Positions 45,451 through 56,747 of a stretch of 64,000 nucleotides of DNA are shown piece after piece. The notes under the pieces were generated by a model, which searched no databases, was not told the DNA's origin, and worked only from the letters and a program-made list of their open reading frames with translations. Numbering within the stretch: the stretch's first letter is position 1; the number at the start of each line of letters is the position of its first letter. Both the position numbers and the translations under genes were made by a program. This stretch comes from Verpa conica (taxonomy: Eukaryota; Ascomycota; Pezizomycetes; Pezizales; Morchellaceae): contig JAUFSD010000020.1 of NCBI GenBank assembly GCA_033030425.1, positions 496,001-560,000 of the forward strand, given 5' to 3'.

Positions 45451-48400
45451 ATGCCTTCACGCTGGAGAGTACAGGAACATCTTCATTTGAGATCTTCATC
45501 TAGGAGTTCGCACATCGGCTCTCCTTCACGGCCCTCCAGTCCAATTCCCCCTGTCACAGCCCCCTCTGCACCAACCCCCCGTACGCTAGCGCTCCCGACA
45601 CCAACTACACCCGTACCAGCCCAAACTCCGCCGACCCCAGCAAGGTACGTCCGGAACACTTACTTTAGGTTGAGTAGGTTCCGCTAACCTCAAGCAATAT
45701 AGAGCGCCATGTCCTGCCCCTCCAGTTGACGATGCTTTCAAGCTCGCCCTGGAACGTCATAAACAGAGCCTTACTCCCGAGGAGCAGAAGGCATTTACCA
45801 CCGGCAGTAATATCTCCCCGGAGAAGCTTTTAGACGATGTCCGAAACTTCGATCTCATCCATGGCGAAAAGAGTCACTCCCGGAAGTGCGCGGTGCGGAT
45901 CGAGGGATTCCTGACGGTGCTCAGCGCGTATTTAAACAATATTGGCATTATTATTCAGTATAATCCGGATATCTCATCGCTTGTGGTTGGAGGGATAAAA
46001 CTAGTGGTCGATGTACGTTGAAACTCGCGGTTTTTCCCTGTTTTCGTGTGGCTAACACTAGATGTATCTTAGCTTGGAATAAGGTTTGCGAGTTTTTTTG
46101 TGAAATTGACGGAGATGATACATGATCTCGGTAGTCATTTGGAGTACCTAGTGTTATACGGAGAGAGCTTTGCGCATGCCCTGGTGGTGCAAAAGGTATA
46201 TTTAACGGTAGCATCTTCGCTTTATATGTTCCTAGTATTAACTATGATAATCTAGGCACTAGCTGCTGCATACGGCGACTTGTTGGAATTTTGCAAGGCG
46301 GCTCGAAAAGTGTTTACGGACAAGGATGGGAATGATAGCCGTACGTATTCCTTCACATAGATGTACTGCCCGCACCTCCGGTGGGACTTGTGGCTGCAAT
46401 TCTCGCCTACCCTCATCAATAGTGACTACCGGTTGTTATGGCCGGTGGGAAATACTTTACTTTAGATTGCTGATCCTGGGTGTTACTTTAGGGTGGACGT
46501 CATTCAAGGTGGCTTTTAGGGTTTTGTGGAATCCATTCGAGCTAACATTTAGTGCTATCAACTCTCGATTCCTTGGACACACCGAGGTTGTACTTAGGGC
46601 TGCTGGTATTGCGGAACTGCAGAGATTAAGGTTGAAGGAAACAATTGAAGCTGAGGCGAAAGCTGGTAAAATTATCCTTTATTTTTTATTGTTCAGCGGC
46701 TGAGATACGAAATAGATGAGGAAAGAGGGAAAGTCTTATCGTGGCTATCGGAACTTGAGTTTGATAGGGATCATGATCGACTATTTTCGAAAAGACATGG
46801 TGATACAGGGAGATGGTTATTAGAGTCGGAGCCATTTGATGAGTGGTCAAAGGCGCAGAAGTCTTGTTTGTTGTGGTGCTATGGGAATCGTAAGGCCTTC
46901 CCTCTCTTGTTCGATATAGCAGGCTAACAATATATAGCTGGTGCGGGGAAATCAGTCTTAGCGTGTGTCCTCCCTGCTTAAAGTACTTAGTACTCTACTA
47001 AATCTGAGAAAGATCTATTGTTGTGAACAGAATCCTCGAGAAATATTATCTTAATGATCGCGTTGGGGTTGCTTTCATATACTTTAGTTTCCAGGACGAA
47101 GCCACCCAAACACCAGCGAATATCCTTTCAGCAATTATTAAGCAACTCTGCCGCCAGAAAAAGGTCTTACCTGATCAGCTCACTGAACTATATAGGCAGT
47201 GTACCCGGAACGCTGAGCGACCCAGTAGCGAAACCCTCCAAGAGCAGTTAATATGTCTTGCAAGGACTTTTGATCAAGTGCTGCTGGTGATTGACGCTTT
47301 AGATGAGTGCCGCCTTGAAGACCGGAAGGAATGTTTTCTGCCGTACATCACTAGGCTCGCTAGGGAATCCTCAATTACGTGGAAAACATTCGCCACAAGC
47401 CGTAGAGAGAGGGATATAGAGCGGGCATTCTTAAATAAGGAGTTTCACACCATCCAGGTGGAGGCAAAGAAAGTCGACGAGGACATCAAGGTGTTTGTGC
47501 GTGATTGGATCAACCGCAGACCCGACGAAGAGAATCTATGCACCATCGACCAAGGGCTGAAGGACAGAATCGAGGCAGCACTTGTCTCTAAGGCTGGTGG
47601 GATGTAAGTTATCCCCCCCTAAGTGTTAATATAGATTAACTTATATTATATATAGGTTCTTATGGGTTCAGCTCCAGCTCAACTATGTCTTCGAACAACC
47701 TTCTGTTGCCGATATTGAGGATGCATTAGGTTCCCTTCCCTCCGACATGAGCCACACATACGCGCGAATCCTCCGTAAAATCAATAAGCAAGTTCCGAGC
47801 ATGAGGCTTGTAGCGAAACGTGCATTCATGTGGGTTGTAACTGCAAGAGTACCGTTGAAGCTAGAGGAGCTGGCTAAGGCTATTTCGATTGATCGACAGT
47901 TTACAACCGAGAAAGACTTGGACAAATATATAGGACAAACCGTTCTTGACGCTTGCGGCAATCTTCTTTCTGCGGAGGACGGAACTGTACGCCCAGTTCA
48001 TTACACTGTCCAAGAGTTCCTCACTGGGTCAGAACTGAGCACCAGTGGCGAATACCAGGAGCCTGCTGTTTACCGGATTGTGCCTGATATAGCGCATTCT
48101 GAGATCGCAGAATCATGCATCCAAGCATTACTGTCCTACGGGTTTCACCGCTGGGAATTTTATCCTGACAGCTTGGGGACGCAAGGGTATCTCTTGAACT
48201 ACGTATATTTCTTTTGGGAGTTTCACATGAATGCCCTGCAGGAGCTGCCTGATGAGTTGGGTGTAATGGGCGATCTATTACTAAGTCCCGAATACAAAAA
48301 GAGTAAAGGACGAGCATATTCCATACGATATAGGGGTAGCTGCGGTACTGCGGATGTAACCAACCTAGATTTCTGTCTATCTTTCAACATCCTACACATA

Positions 48401-49723
48401 TTCGAGAGGTCTAACCAGCTGGAAAGTGGACTAGCAAACTTACATGAATATAAAGAAGCGATGCATAATGCAGCTAGGAGTGGCTCTATCTCCTGTATCC
48501 AGAAACTCCTCCATATTGGGTTCCCGATTGACGGGGCAGATGAGAATGGGGCTGCACCACTTTACTATGCAGCATTGCATAATCAGGAGGGGGCACTGAG
48601 GTATATATTGGGTAAAGGGGTAGATGTCAATGCACAGGGTGGGAAGTACGGAAATGCCCTACAGGCGGCAGTATCCAGCAGAAGCGAGCAGACCGTCCAG
48701 GTTCTCTTAGATCATGGGGCAGATGTCAATGCACAGGGTGGGGAGTACGGCAATGCCCTACAGGCGGCAGCATACGAGGGGCACGAGCAGACTGTCCAGG
48801 TTCTCTTAGATCATGGGGCAGATGTCAATGCACAGGGTGGGATGTACGGTAATGCCCTACAGGAGGCAGTATCCAGCAGAAGCGAGCAGACTGTCCAGGT
48901 TCTCTTAGATCATGGGGCAGATGTCAATGCACAGGGTGGGATGTACGGTAATGCCCTACAGGAGGCAGCATACGAGGGGCACGAGCAGACTGTCCAGGTT
49001 CTCTTAGATCATGGGGCAGATGTCAATGCACAGGGTGGGAAGTACGGAAATGCCCTACAGGCGGCAGTATCCAGCAGAAGCGAGCAGACCGTCCAGGTTC
49101 TCTTAGATCATGGGGCAGATGTCAATGCACAGGGTGGGATGTACGGTAATGCCCTACAGGAGGCAGCAATCGAGGGGCACGAGCGGACTGTCCAGGTTCT
49201 CTTAGATCATGGGGCAGATGTCAATGCACAGGGTGGGCGTTGCGGCAATGCCCTACAGGCGGCAGCATCCCGCGGAAGCGAGCAGACTGTCCAGGTTCTC
49301 TTGGACCATGGGGCAGATGTCAATGCACAGGGTGGGAAGTACGGCAATGCCCTACAGGCGGCAGCAGCCGAGAGGCACGAGCGGACTGTCCGGGCTCTCT
49401 TAGAGCATGGGGCAGATGTCAATGCACAGGATGGGAGGTACGGCAATGCCCTGCAGGTGGCAGCAGCCAAGGGGCACAAGCAGACTGTCCAGGTTCTCTT
49501 AGATCATGGGGCAGATGTCAATGCACAAGGTGGGCATTACGGCAATGCCCTACAGGCGGCAGCATCCAGCGGAAGCGAGCAGACTGTCCAGGTTCTCTTA
49601 GACCATGGGGCAGATGTCAATGCACAGGGTGGGAGGTACGGCAATGCTCTACAGGCGGCACGTACTAGGAGGCTTGCCTCGGTGGTAAAGGTCCTAGAGA
49701 AACATGGTGCACACAACACATAG
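45451..49723 (+). CDS. NLR-like protein: helical N-domain, NACHT, ankyrin
   Basis: Exons: 45451-45644, 45703-46012, 46073-46195, 46256-46340, 46492-46665, 46697-46889, 46938-46962, 47013-47603 and 47656-49723. The N-terminus is a Ser/Pro-rich tail, then a helical domain of the DUF7708/Goodbye-like kind seen at the front of fungal STAND proteins. NACHT follows, with Walker A NPGAGKS on a 25-nt microexon, Walker B QVLLVIDALDEC, then a TSR motif and winged-helix-like segment (SRMFLWVQLQL-type junction across the last intron). The C-terminus has two ordinary and eleven near-identical ankyrin repeats. All splice sites and phases agree except between exons 5 and 6: the only GT...AG there is 31 nt and shifts frame by one, so the gene may be inactivated or the base call wrong. 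NTP-driven sensing of non-self ligands is the family role; inference here. Confidence 0.7.
48617..49706 (+). repeat. 99-bp ankyrin repeat array (11 copies)
   Basis: Each 33-residue unit reads GADVNAQGG, then xYGNALQxAA, then a variable 5-6 residues, then QTVQVLLDH. Copies 1 and 5 (starting about 48617 and 49013) are identical at the DNA level, including rare variants (ACGGAAATG and CAGACCG). An A/B alternation (SSRSEQ versus YEGHEQ) over copies 1-6 shows duplication of two-repeat blocks. Confidence 0.85.
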
Positions 49724-50179
49724 AAGGTAAGTGATTTCTCTCGTCCTTGTATATATATTCCTAGCGGTTAATGCCTATAAATGTGCTCCTAGAGTACTGT
49801 AGGAACTGTTACTTGTTTTCTTTTGTCTATCTACGTTGCCTTAAAGCTAAGGCCTAAACACTTCCCAGCATAGATTATCTAAGGTTTGGACTGTCTGTAT
49901 CTTTCTTGCAAGTTTCATTAGCAGTATTTCTTGTGGTTCTGGGCCTAAATAACATTCTGAGGTTGCTGCCGTTGATTATAGAGTGGGCTGTTATTTGAGA
50001 GTGAGTTTGAGATTGATAAGTTCACCACCAGACTTTACGATACGTAGGAATAGCATTCTGTAGCATGTAGAAGTATCTTTGTCGGGTCTTGGTTTTCTCA
50101 CTTACTGGTGAACTAGGACCAAGCACGAAACATTTCAGCCCTACTCTGCTCCTAGTAAAGACTTAGGGTTTGTGTTCTA
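49724..50179. other. 3' flank of the NLR, intergenic
   Basis: Nothing recognised. Confidence 0.35.
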
Positions 50180-50706
50180 GTCCATTGGGGAACGTCGCTT
50201 ATCCAGGAACGTTCCTGGATAAACTGGTCCACCAGAGAATGTTTCTGAATGGACCGGTCCACCAGGGAACAGAATCATATACCGTATAAGGGCCAGTCCA
50301 CTCAGGAACACCCGAGTCCACTGAGGAACATCCAGTCCATTCAGGAACACTGCCAGTCTATTCAACAAAAATATATCTATATTTACATATAGTGGCCCCA
50401 TAAACTAGAGACCCCTCCTCCATATATAATGTAATCTGGGTATAATTTGCTGCTACCTAAAAGTCTCTCCACTGCTGGATTCATATATGGAGTAGCCCTA
50501 CCTTATTAGATATGATAAATGGGTGAGAGATATATTACTATATAGTCAGAGAAATATAAGATAGTACTGGCACCTCTAGACACTCTACAATTACTCCCAT
50601 ACCAAAATCTATAGGTGGTGGTTGTAACTCCGGTATAATAAACCGTTCGCTGGTGGACCGGTCCATTCAGGAACGTTCCTGGATAAGCGACGTTCCCCCA
50701 ATGCAC
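50180..50706. mobile_element. TA-flanked inverted-repeat element, simple copy
   Basis: 527 bp. Ends GTCCATTGGGGAACG and CGTTCCCCCAATGCAC are inverted copies, with further inverted blocks (CTTATCCAGGAACGTTCCTG, GGACCGGTCCA) continuing inward for about 60 bp. TA lies directly outside both ends. The interior matches the composite element at 25827-26814. No coding capacity; probably a Tc1/mariner-type MITE. Confidence 0.7.
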
Positions 50707-51225
50707 TAGAACGCACCCATAGGCATAAGGATAGTTATGTTACGTAGCTAGTGTATATCCATTGTGAAATGTTGGAGCTCTGGAGTTTATCATTCACTGG
50801 CCGTCGTAACTTTCATTTATACCACTTAGTCGATATTAAAGACTTGGGTGTTAATCAAGTCAACCGTAAGAATGGTGAATAGGTGGTACTATCGGAGGTG
50901 TCCCCGTCACTCTGCTACCAGTGTATGATATTTAATTGCACCTGTTGGGGGGTTACGTAATGATGTGGCGTTAGAGAATAAAGGGAGATACCGCCTTGTA
51001 GATTGCTTTCCAAAGAAGGTCTGCGTGGGGAGATCGAGCTCACCTCGTACGAGCCTGCCCCAAGAGTACTACACTGATCATAGGGCTGACTGTATGCATT
51101 TCAATAGTGTGTACGGTGTTGTGATACGGCCGGGTACTGCCGACGCTCTCCAGGGTCCTCGGTTTCTTTATGTGTAGTATATCATAGCCCAAAACAGAGT
51201 ATTATTGTACTGGGGGGATCTGGGT
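50707..51225. other. Intergenic
   Basis: A 70-residue open frame at 50965-51177 has no support. Nothing else recognised. Confidence 0.35.
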
Positions 51226-51354
51226 AAGTGATTTAAATGGGCCAGCCCGGGCTAAAACCAAGGCTGGCCTGGCCTAGCCAATAATCAATTTAGTATGGTG
51301 CTTGCTAGCCCGAGCGACAGAGAAGGTGGCTGGGCCGGCCTATTTAAATATCTG
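51226..51354. mobile_element. hAT-like MITE, copy 3 (diverged)
   Basis: Both ends are present (AAGTGATTTAAATGGGCC and GGCCTATTTAAATATCTG as inverted copies). The 8-bp flanks are ATCTGGGT and AGCCGGGT, a target duplication with two mismatches. The interior follows copy 1 (AATTTAGTATGGTGCTTGCT). It is older than copy 1. Confidence 0.7.
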
Positions 51355-51636
51355 AGCCGGGTATATTAGTTGGGTTTGAAAGCTGGCGAAATATAGCCTA
51401 CGCATAACGGTGACGATTGAATGGTGTAAAAGTCATTTCACATACAATCGATATAAACTCACTATGTAGACTAAATAAGCAAGTGGTTAAAATAGATGCT
51501 CCGCCAAGGTAGTATCATCTATCATTGGATCGATGGAGCTTGGGGTAAAGCAGGTGCACGAGGTACACGAGCAGGCCGCTGCTCTTAGTAGGACTAGTTA
51601 TGCGTATTATCCACCAAGGGTTACCCGGACTAGCGA
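51355..51636. other. Upstream region
   Basis: Short unsupported open frames only. Confidence 0.3.
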
Positions 51637-51652
51637 GAGGGTATATATAGGT
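51637..51652 (+). promoter_or_regulatory. TATA box of the gene at 51774
   Basis: GGGTATATATAGGTGG lies about 130 bp before the ATG, with a CA/CT-rich leader (CCACACACTCGCACCACTC) in between. The layout parallels that before 28402. Confidence 0.55.
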
Positions 51653-51773
51653 GGGGACTTCCCGCCGGTGGAGGAGGACCCTTCCCTCTTCACTTCACTC
51701 CACACACTCGCACCACTCTCCTGCACCACACACACCCAGTCTAGCCACACTAGACTCACACACGAGCCACCGC

Positions 51774-52133
51774 ATGTCTGTTTCCAGTCAGATACTTATT
51801 AACTGTATTTCTCGAAAGGGTAACCGGACGCGATTCAATCACGCTAGTCCTGTGGAGTTGAGCCTTGAGTTGGAGGACCTTCTATTGGAGTACGAGGGCG
51901 GTCTTGCACAGCAGCCACAACACAGCTTATACGGTTGCTGTTTCCACATTCGCAGAGAGGTGGGTAGGACAACGCTAGTTTCTTGTTACCCCCCAACCAG
52001 GATCCATATACTCGAGACCAGGGGGCATGACTACATCTCTACGAATGTACAGGCGGGGGCTGATAGCGGTGCTCCCCGCATCAGATTACTGGAAAGAGAT
52101 CATCTGACCCCTGAATCATGGGGTCCGAGCTGA
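51774..52133 (+). CDS. Small protein with CFH...CxPPT motif, member 2
   Basis: Single exon, 119 residues from MSVSSQILIN; the frame upstream of this ATG is leader. The central block YGCCFHIRREVGRTTLVSCY followed by PPTRIHILE matches NCFH...CQPPTIIMTVE of the protein at 28402. The C-terminal halves differ: this one lacks the CKKC pair, which may reflect a frame change after about 52020 or true divergence. Hydrophilic, no signal peptide. Family unknown to me. Confidence 0.55.
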   Translation: MSVSSQILINCISRKGNRTRFNHASPVELSLELEDLLLEYEGGLAQQPQHSLYGCCFHIRREVGRTTLVSCYPPTRIHILETRGHDYISTNVQAGADSGAPRIRLLERDHLTPESWGPS

Positions 52134-54295
52134 GGAGCTGGTGCTGCTATAGCCACTTGTGTTTCGGCCCCTATAACACCCAGCCGCATGATCCCAGCCA
52201 TTTCTCCGCATGATGCATTACGTATGGCAGTGTCACACGGTGTTAACAGTCTACATCACAATCCATGTACACAGTGTCCAAAACTCTGCTTAACCTATCA
52301 TAGGAGAAAGTCTTGTGGCTACTGAACAAGACGCATCATGTAAGTTAATCGGTTGACGTAAAGAAGACGATTTTTCTTATGCGATGGAGTCGTATTTCGC
52401 CTTGTAGGTTGCCCTAACATTTCCCTACTCAGCGCTCTACATAGCGCTTATGTGAACCGAAATAATTTCAGGTGACGTATTTATTACTGCATGTGGCGCT
52501 CATATGAACTCAGCCGAGGCTAGCTGGCTTCTATGTTACATCTGCTAGCTTACCCTCCCCGGTTGCTTGCTTTAAAGTTCGCGCTATCTTTGCCCCGACA
52601 CACTGGGATACATCTGGTAGCGTATTGTTGGCGATCAGGTCGATGCGGAACCCCACAGGTACATAGCAACCAAAGCGGTTATCATAACATAGCCATGAGA
52701 AGCATAAAATTAATATTGAAATTTTTTAAACCACACCTAAATCTAAAATAAGGTGTATATCATAATTTAGGCCATTTCAGGTATATCTTTAGTGTAGTTT
52801 TGTGAGAATTGCTTCAGGTTCAATGGTTCTCAAGCACGTATAGGTACCTCGGAAGTTCCGGATCGTCCTGATCGCCAACAATACTATACCACTATACCCT
52901 GCAAATGCCCACCGTGGCGACATTGCACTACTCGAAACTCTCAACAGGTCTGTCAGCATCAAAACAGTCCCTGTAGAACGTTGTGATATGACTCTCCCAT
53001 CTGTAATCAAATGAATATAGTTTGGTAGGGAAGCGATACACACAAGAAAACTACCACACATCCTCCCAAGTTGAATTTATGACCTAATTCGCATTATTCA
53101 TGTCTACCTTAGGTACATGGTTAAAATAGAATCATACTGAGACTGTCTAGGGTGGTTTAAAGAAATGTATTTCATAGGTAGGTCGTACGTTGCATGGCTA
53201 TGATGCCAGAGATTCATAGAGATGAAGGTATTGTCATCTACTTTCTCTTGATGTCCAAATACACTATGACACTATGACGTCATAGTATTTGTGATTGTAG
53301 TTCAACACTCATGTTCTTGTCGGGCCACCAATGTAGGTTCGATAATTTTCCCACGCCTGGATCATTTCAATACTAGGGTTTAATCATACAGTATGAGCAT
53401 AGTTCTACTAGTTAGGAATTCCCGGCGGTCTCTGTAACTATGCCCACTCATTTCCGAGCGGACGGTATGTTTCATAGATGCCGCTTTTTATACTTCATCG
53501 TTCAAGGAGGCAGTAACTGTCATCACAGCAGAACGAGCTATCACCTTCACGACTACCACTGCTGTTGTACTCTTTGTTTGCTGCTATATCATGTTCCCTT
53601 AGTGTAGGCCCACGATGTGTGTAGCTAACGGGATCCAGTTGAATATCGGCGGTCTGGGTTATATTTATTGGGTTCAAAGAAGGTATAAGTCGATTAAGGT
53701 GCTTGGGGAGCTTACATCCCTGATGTACCGGGTAGAAAATACCACTTGATCGGTTTGATCACCCTTGTCCTCCAGGATTAGCTGTTGGATCACCGGCCGC
53801 CAGGCATGGATGATACATTCTCTATTCTGCTGGGGGCGCCGATATCACCGGACATACTCGGCATCGGGTCGATTTTATCCAAAGGGTATCAAGGCTCCCT
53901 GAATTCTAACGGTACATACTGCATCTTGCCAATTTGTCAGAAGTAGACAAAGAGAGTGAAGCGAGGGTAAATTTACAAAAGGTTACTTGGCATATACGGT
54001 TACTAGGAGCTTTTCACACTGAGTCTATCATGAGTAATATACGTATGAAGCTACCTTCGATAACATATGGTGTACTTAAATTGAATTAAGGATGAAGTAA
54101 AATACTAACTATAGCGTAGAAGCTAATAACATCTAACACCGTTAAATCAAACCGACAAATGCTACTCTAGTATATAATATATAACATAGAAGTGGGGAAA
54201 CCCTAAAACAAACAAACAAGAAAAATAAAGCGCAAGACTAACGGAGAGACTCGCAGGAGGTATTACAAAGAAGGTAAGGGAGCAGGTTCCTCGGA
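52134..54295. other. Intergenic
   Basis: CACTATGACACTATGACGTCATAG near 53263-53286 contains a small palindrome (ATGACGTCAT, a CRE/ATF-type site). No supported gene; the frame at 53061-52789 (minus) has membrane-like stretches but no independent support. Confidence 0.35.
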
Positions 54296-54631
54296 CTACA
54301 TCTGGACTTCGTGCTGCAGGGCTTTTAGCTCTGCTTCACGGCTTGCCTTCAAAGTCGTATAGAAACGCTGAAGGTACTCGGATTGGATCGACGCTCCATC
54401 AATAGGGTGAGCCTCTATCTCACTGATGGAAAGCTCACTCTCCCACTCCAAACGAACCTTTGCAAGGACAGCATTTGCTTCACACCTCCATCGGATCTCA
54501 TTACTCTTATCACCGGCCTTGCAGGCGTACGTTATGCCCTTTGGGAAGTCTTTGTTTCTCTCTTCATCCCTGATGATGCCCATGGCTAGCAGTATGGTGT
54601 ACACTGAGACCAAGGGAAGATGGAGTGCCAT
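54296..54631 (-). CDS. Hypothetical 111-residue protein
   Basis: Single exon with a typical A/C-rich fungal leader (AACAAGC before ATG). The N-terminus is hydrophobic (LPLVSVYTILLAMGI, a possible anchor or signal). The rest is charged and helical, ending in Leu/Glu/Ala-rich sequence. No known domain. The hydrophobic start resembles LISIYTVLLSVL in the methyltransferase-like protein at 41595, so it could be a degenerate relative of that group, but the catalytic motifs are absent. Confidence 0.5.
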   Translation of the reverse strand: MALHLPLVSVYTILLAMGIIRDEERNKDFPKGITYACKAGDKSNEIRWRCEANAVLAKVRLEWESELSISEIEAHPIDGASIQSEYLQRFYTTLKASREAELKALQHEVQM

Positions 54632-54942
54632 GCTTGTTATTGGTTTGTCGAGAGGTTTGTTGTGGTGGTAATATATTGAGTACGGGGGTTGGATTTAGTG
54701 GTATTGTTGAGAAATTTGGAGAGAGGGAAGGTAATAGATAGGTGGGCTAGTCTGTTGTATATAGAGATGTAAGAGCGTCTGAAACGTACTCTATATAGCC
54801 GTTGCACCTCATTCAATAGTCGATGTCGACTGTAATGTCGTCTCGACGGGCTCATAGTAGTTGGCAAGAGGCCGATACAACTAGAATGAGACAGGTCATA
54901 ACTTCGAGTGTCTGGATAAGGGTACTGCGCCGTATTTAAGTA
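54632..54942. other. Promoter region
   Basis: TATATAGAGATG at about 54758 (plus) and TCTATATAGCC nearby are TATA-like. Nothing else recognised. Confidence 0.3.
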
Positions 54943-55869
54943 ACGTATTTTATGGGGTAACGGGACACGACAGGGTAATGGGACACTGATTTACATACAA
55001 AATCGCTATTTTGGCACTTTTGTAAAACCACAACCTTTCAGTCAAAAGAGCTAATAAATTAATTAGTAGGAGTTATCTCCAATAGAAGCCACTACCATAA
55101 GTTACAGTTATTGGTATCATGTTTCGGGGGATCTATGCAGAGGTGTACCTTATCAGAGGTATTTCCCCATACAAATTAATGCCAAGCCAATTTTATTTGT
55201 ATGGTGATTTTACATAACTAGTAGAAGATAAAACCCATAGCAGATACGAGTGATTACAGATTATTAATAGAGTATTAAAACTATATCTAAAACTGTGAGA
55301 CTAAAATTAGGATATAGAAATAGCAAATAGTTACTTGATTGTATAAATATTAAAAGTATAGACGTTAGGCTGATGCTCCAGTACTGGACGGATTTTATTT
55401 TATATCCTCTGAATATCAAATATTATATACTTTATATCTACATTTAGTTATTTAATTTATTACTTCTACAAAACTATTAACTCTACTATAGTTTCAAAAT
55501 CAGTGTACGTGAACCGTATATCCCACTATTTTAAGCTATCGTTCTCTTTCATACCTCTATATTTAAATCTGAAAAAATCACTATACAGTCTTATCATTAT
55601 AACTCTGTACTTAATGTAAGTTAAATTTTATCCTAACAAATTTTCATAATACGAAATATTCTTTATTACTTTCTCTATTATTTTGCCCTTTAATTTTAAT
55701 CTACATTATATAAAGCTAATAATCAAAGAGAAAAAAGCTTAGTACCTTTATTCTATATTTCTCAATTTAATATTTTCTTCTATTACTTTATGGGGTTCTA
55801 ATTAATTTAACTTAATTTATTGTGGCTGTCCCATTACCCTGTCGTGTCCCGTTACCCCATAAAATACGT
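54943..55869. mobile_element. TA-flanked element with 43-bp perfect TIRs
   Basis: 927 bp. The ends ACGTATTTTATGGGGTAACG... and its exact inverse form perfect terminal inverted repeats of about 43 bp that include GGGACACGACAGGGTAATGG. TA flanks both ends (54941-54942, 55870-55871). The interior is very AT-rich with no meaningful frame. This fits a non-autonomous Tc1/mariner-type transposon; perfect TIRs suggest a fairly recent insertion. Confidence 0.75.
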
Positions 55870-55930
55870 TAGTGTTAGAGTCTTACCATGGACTTTGTGG
55901 TTTGTTGCAGGAACTCGTTTCATGGTGGTA

Positions 55931-56096
55931 CTATATTGAAAGCTTAAATAGAACCAAGCAGCGCCAAGGTGTACCTAAGTAACTAGATGAGTATAAAGAA
56001 TCTGCTTCGCCGAGACCCAACGCCTCCAGAATGGCTAAGGGGAATAGGTTGTAGCTGGATTCATATACTTGACAAGGAATGTAGTGCAAGAGCAAG
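55931..56096 (-). pseudogene. ORF interrupted by the LTR element (3' part)
   Basis: Removing the retrotransposon and one TSD copy joins the minus-strand frame 62705-62615 (ATG start) in phase with 56091-55931, giving an open frame of about 83 codons with a Tyr/Leu-rich product. Whether it is a real gene is unknown. Both halves are otherwise unremarkable. Confidence 0.35.
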
Positions 56097-56747
56097 TGTG
56101 GCGGGGCGGTTGGGATGGTATGGTAAAGCCTAGGCAACGGGACGGTGACAGCGACTAAGACGGCGACAATGAACGGTGTTATGGCAAAAGATATTACAAG
56201 TGAAAAACTCTGTAATATTTCTTTACTAGACAATATAAACAAGACGTTGCGTGCCTAAAAAAATCCTCGGGGCGAGGCCCCTCCTTATATGTTTCCCCTA
56301 TTTCTTCCCTTCTTCTCTGCTTCCAAAATAACCTTAACGCCAAAGAAAACTTTTTCACTCCAACTAAATTTCCCCCACTGTTTCTGTTGGATATGTCATA
56401 TCCAACAGAAAGGTATCTTTCCCATACAAACCGCATACAAAGTGTACAAAGAGCTCCTGGGGTCATACGATAACGTTACGTAAATTCCGAAACTACCACG
56501 AGGGGCCGTCGGCCCGGAGAACCTTATTGCCAAAGACACAAACCCCCATCAACCTCGCGTGCGCGGATACGAGCCTTCCTGCGCCCATTATTCCCTTTCC
56601 GTTAAATTGCTCACAATGCGCGCATTCAATCGACTCGATCGCCGAGTGGGGGCGAGGTCGAAGGTGACTCTCTTACTGGGGTGTGGTCCGGTTTTGGTCT
56701 TGTTTCGTGCGACGGTGGCGTTGGTATCCTCGGAGCTGCCCGCGACA
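56097..56747 (-). repeat. 3' LTR (651 bp)
   Basis: Starts TGTGGCGGGG and ends GCGACA on the plus strand. It differs from the other LTR only by five extra bases, all C in C runs (near 56288, 56360 and 56371). It contains a 31-bp near-perfect palindrome (56381-56411). The purine-rich tract GGGGAGGGGCC lies just inside (about 56749-56762, read on the minus strand), as expected for the polypurine tract. Confidence 0.92.

Noticed and set aside
49240..49668. Plus-strand frame rich in Cys, Gly and Ser inside the second NLR
   Set aside because: Out-of-frame shadow of the 99-bp repeats.
48617..49706. CRISPR-like array (regular repeats)
   Set aside because: The repeats are contiguous coding ankyrin units without unique spacers, in a eukaryotic gene.
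52789..53061. Third member of the membrane-protein family at 33806
   Set aside because: Only loose hydrophobic similarity (GYSGIVLL versus GYKGIPIT); not enough to call.
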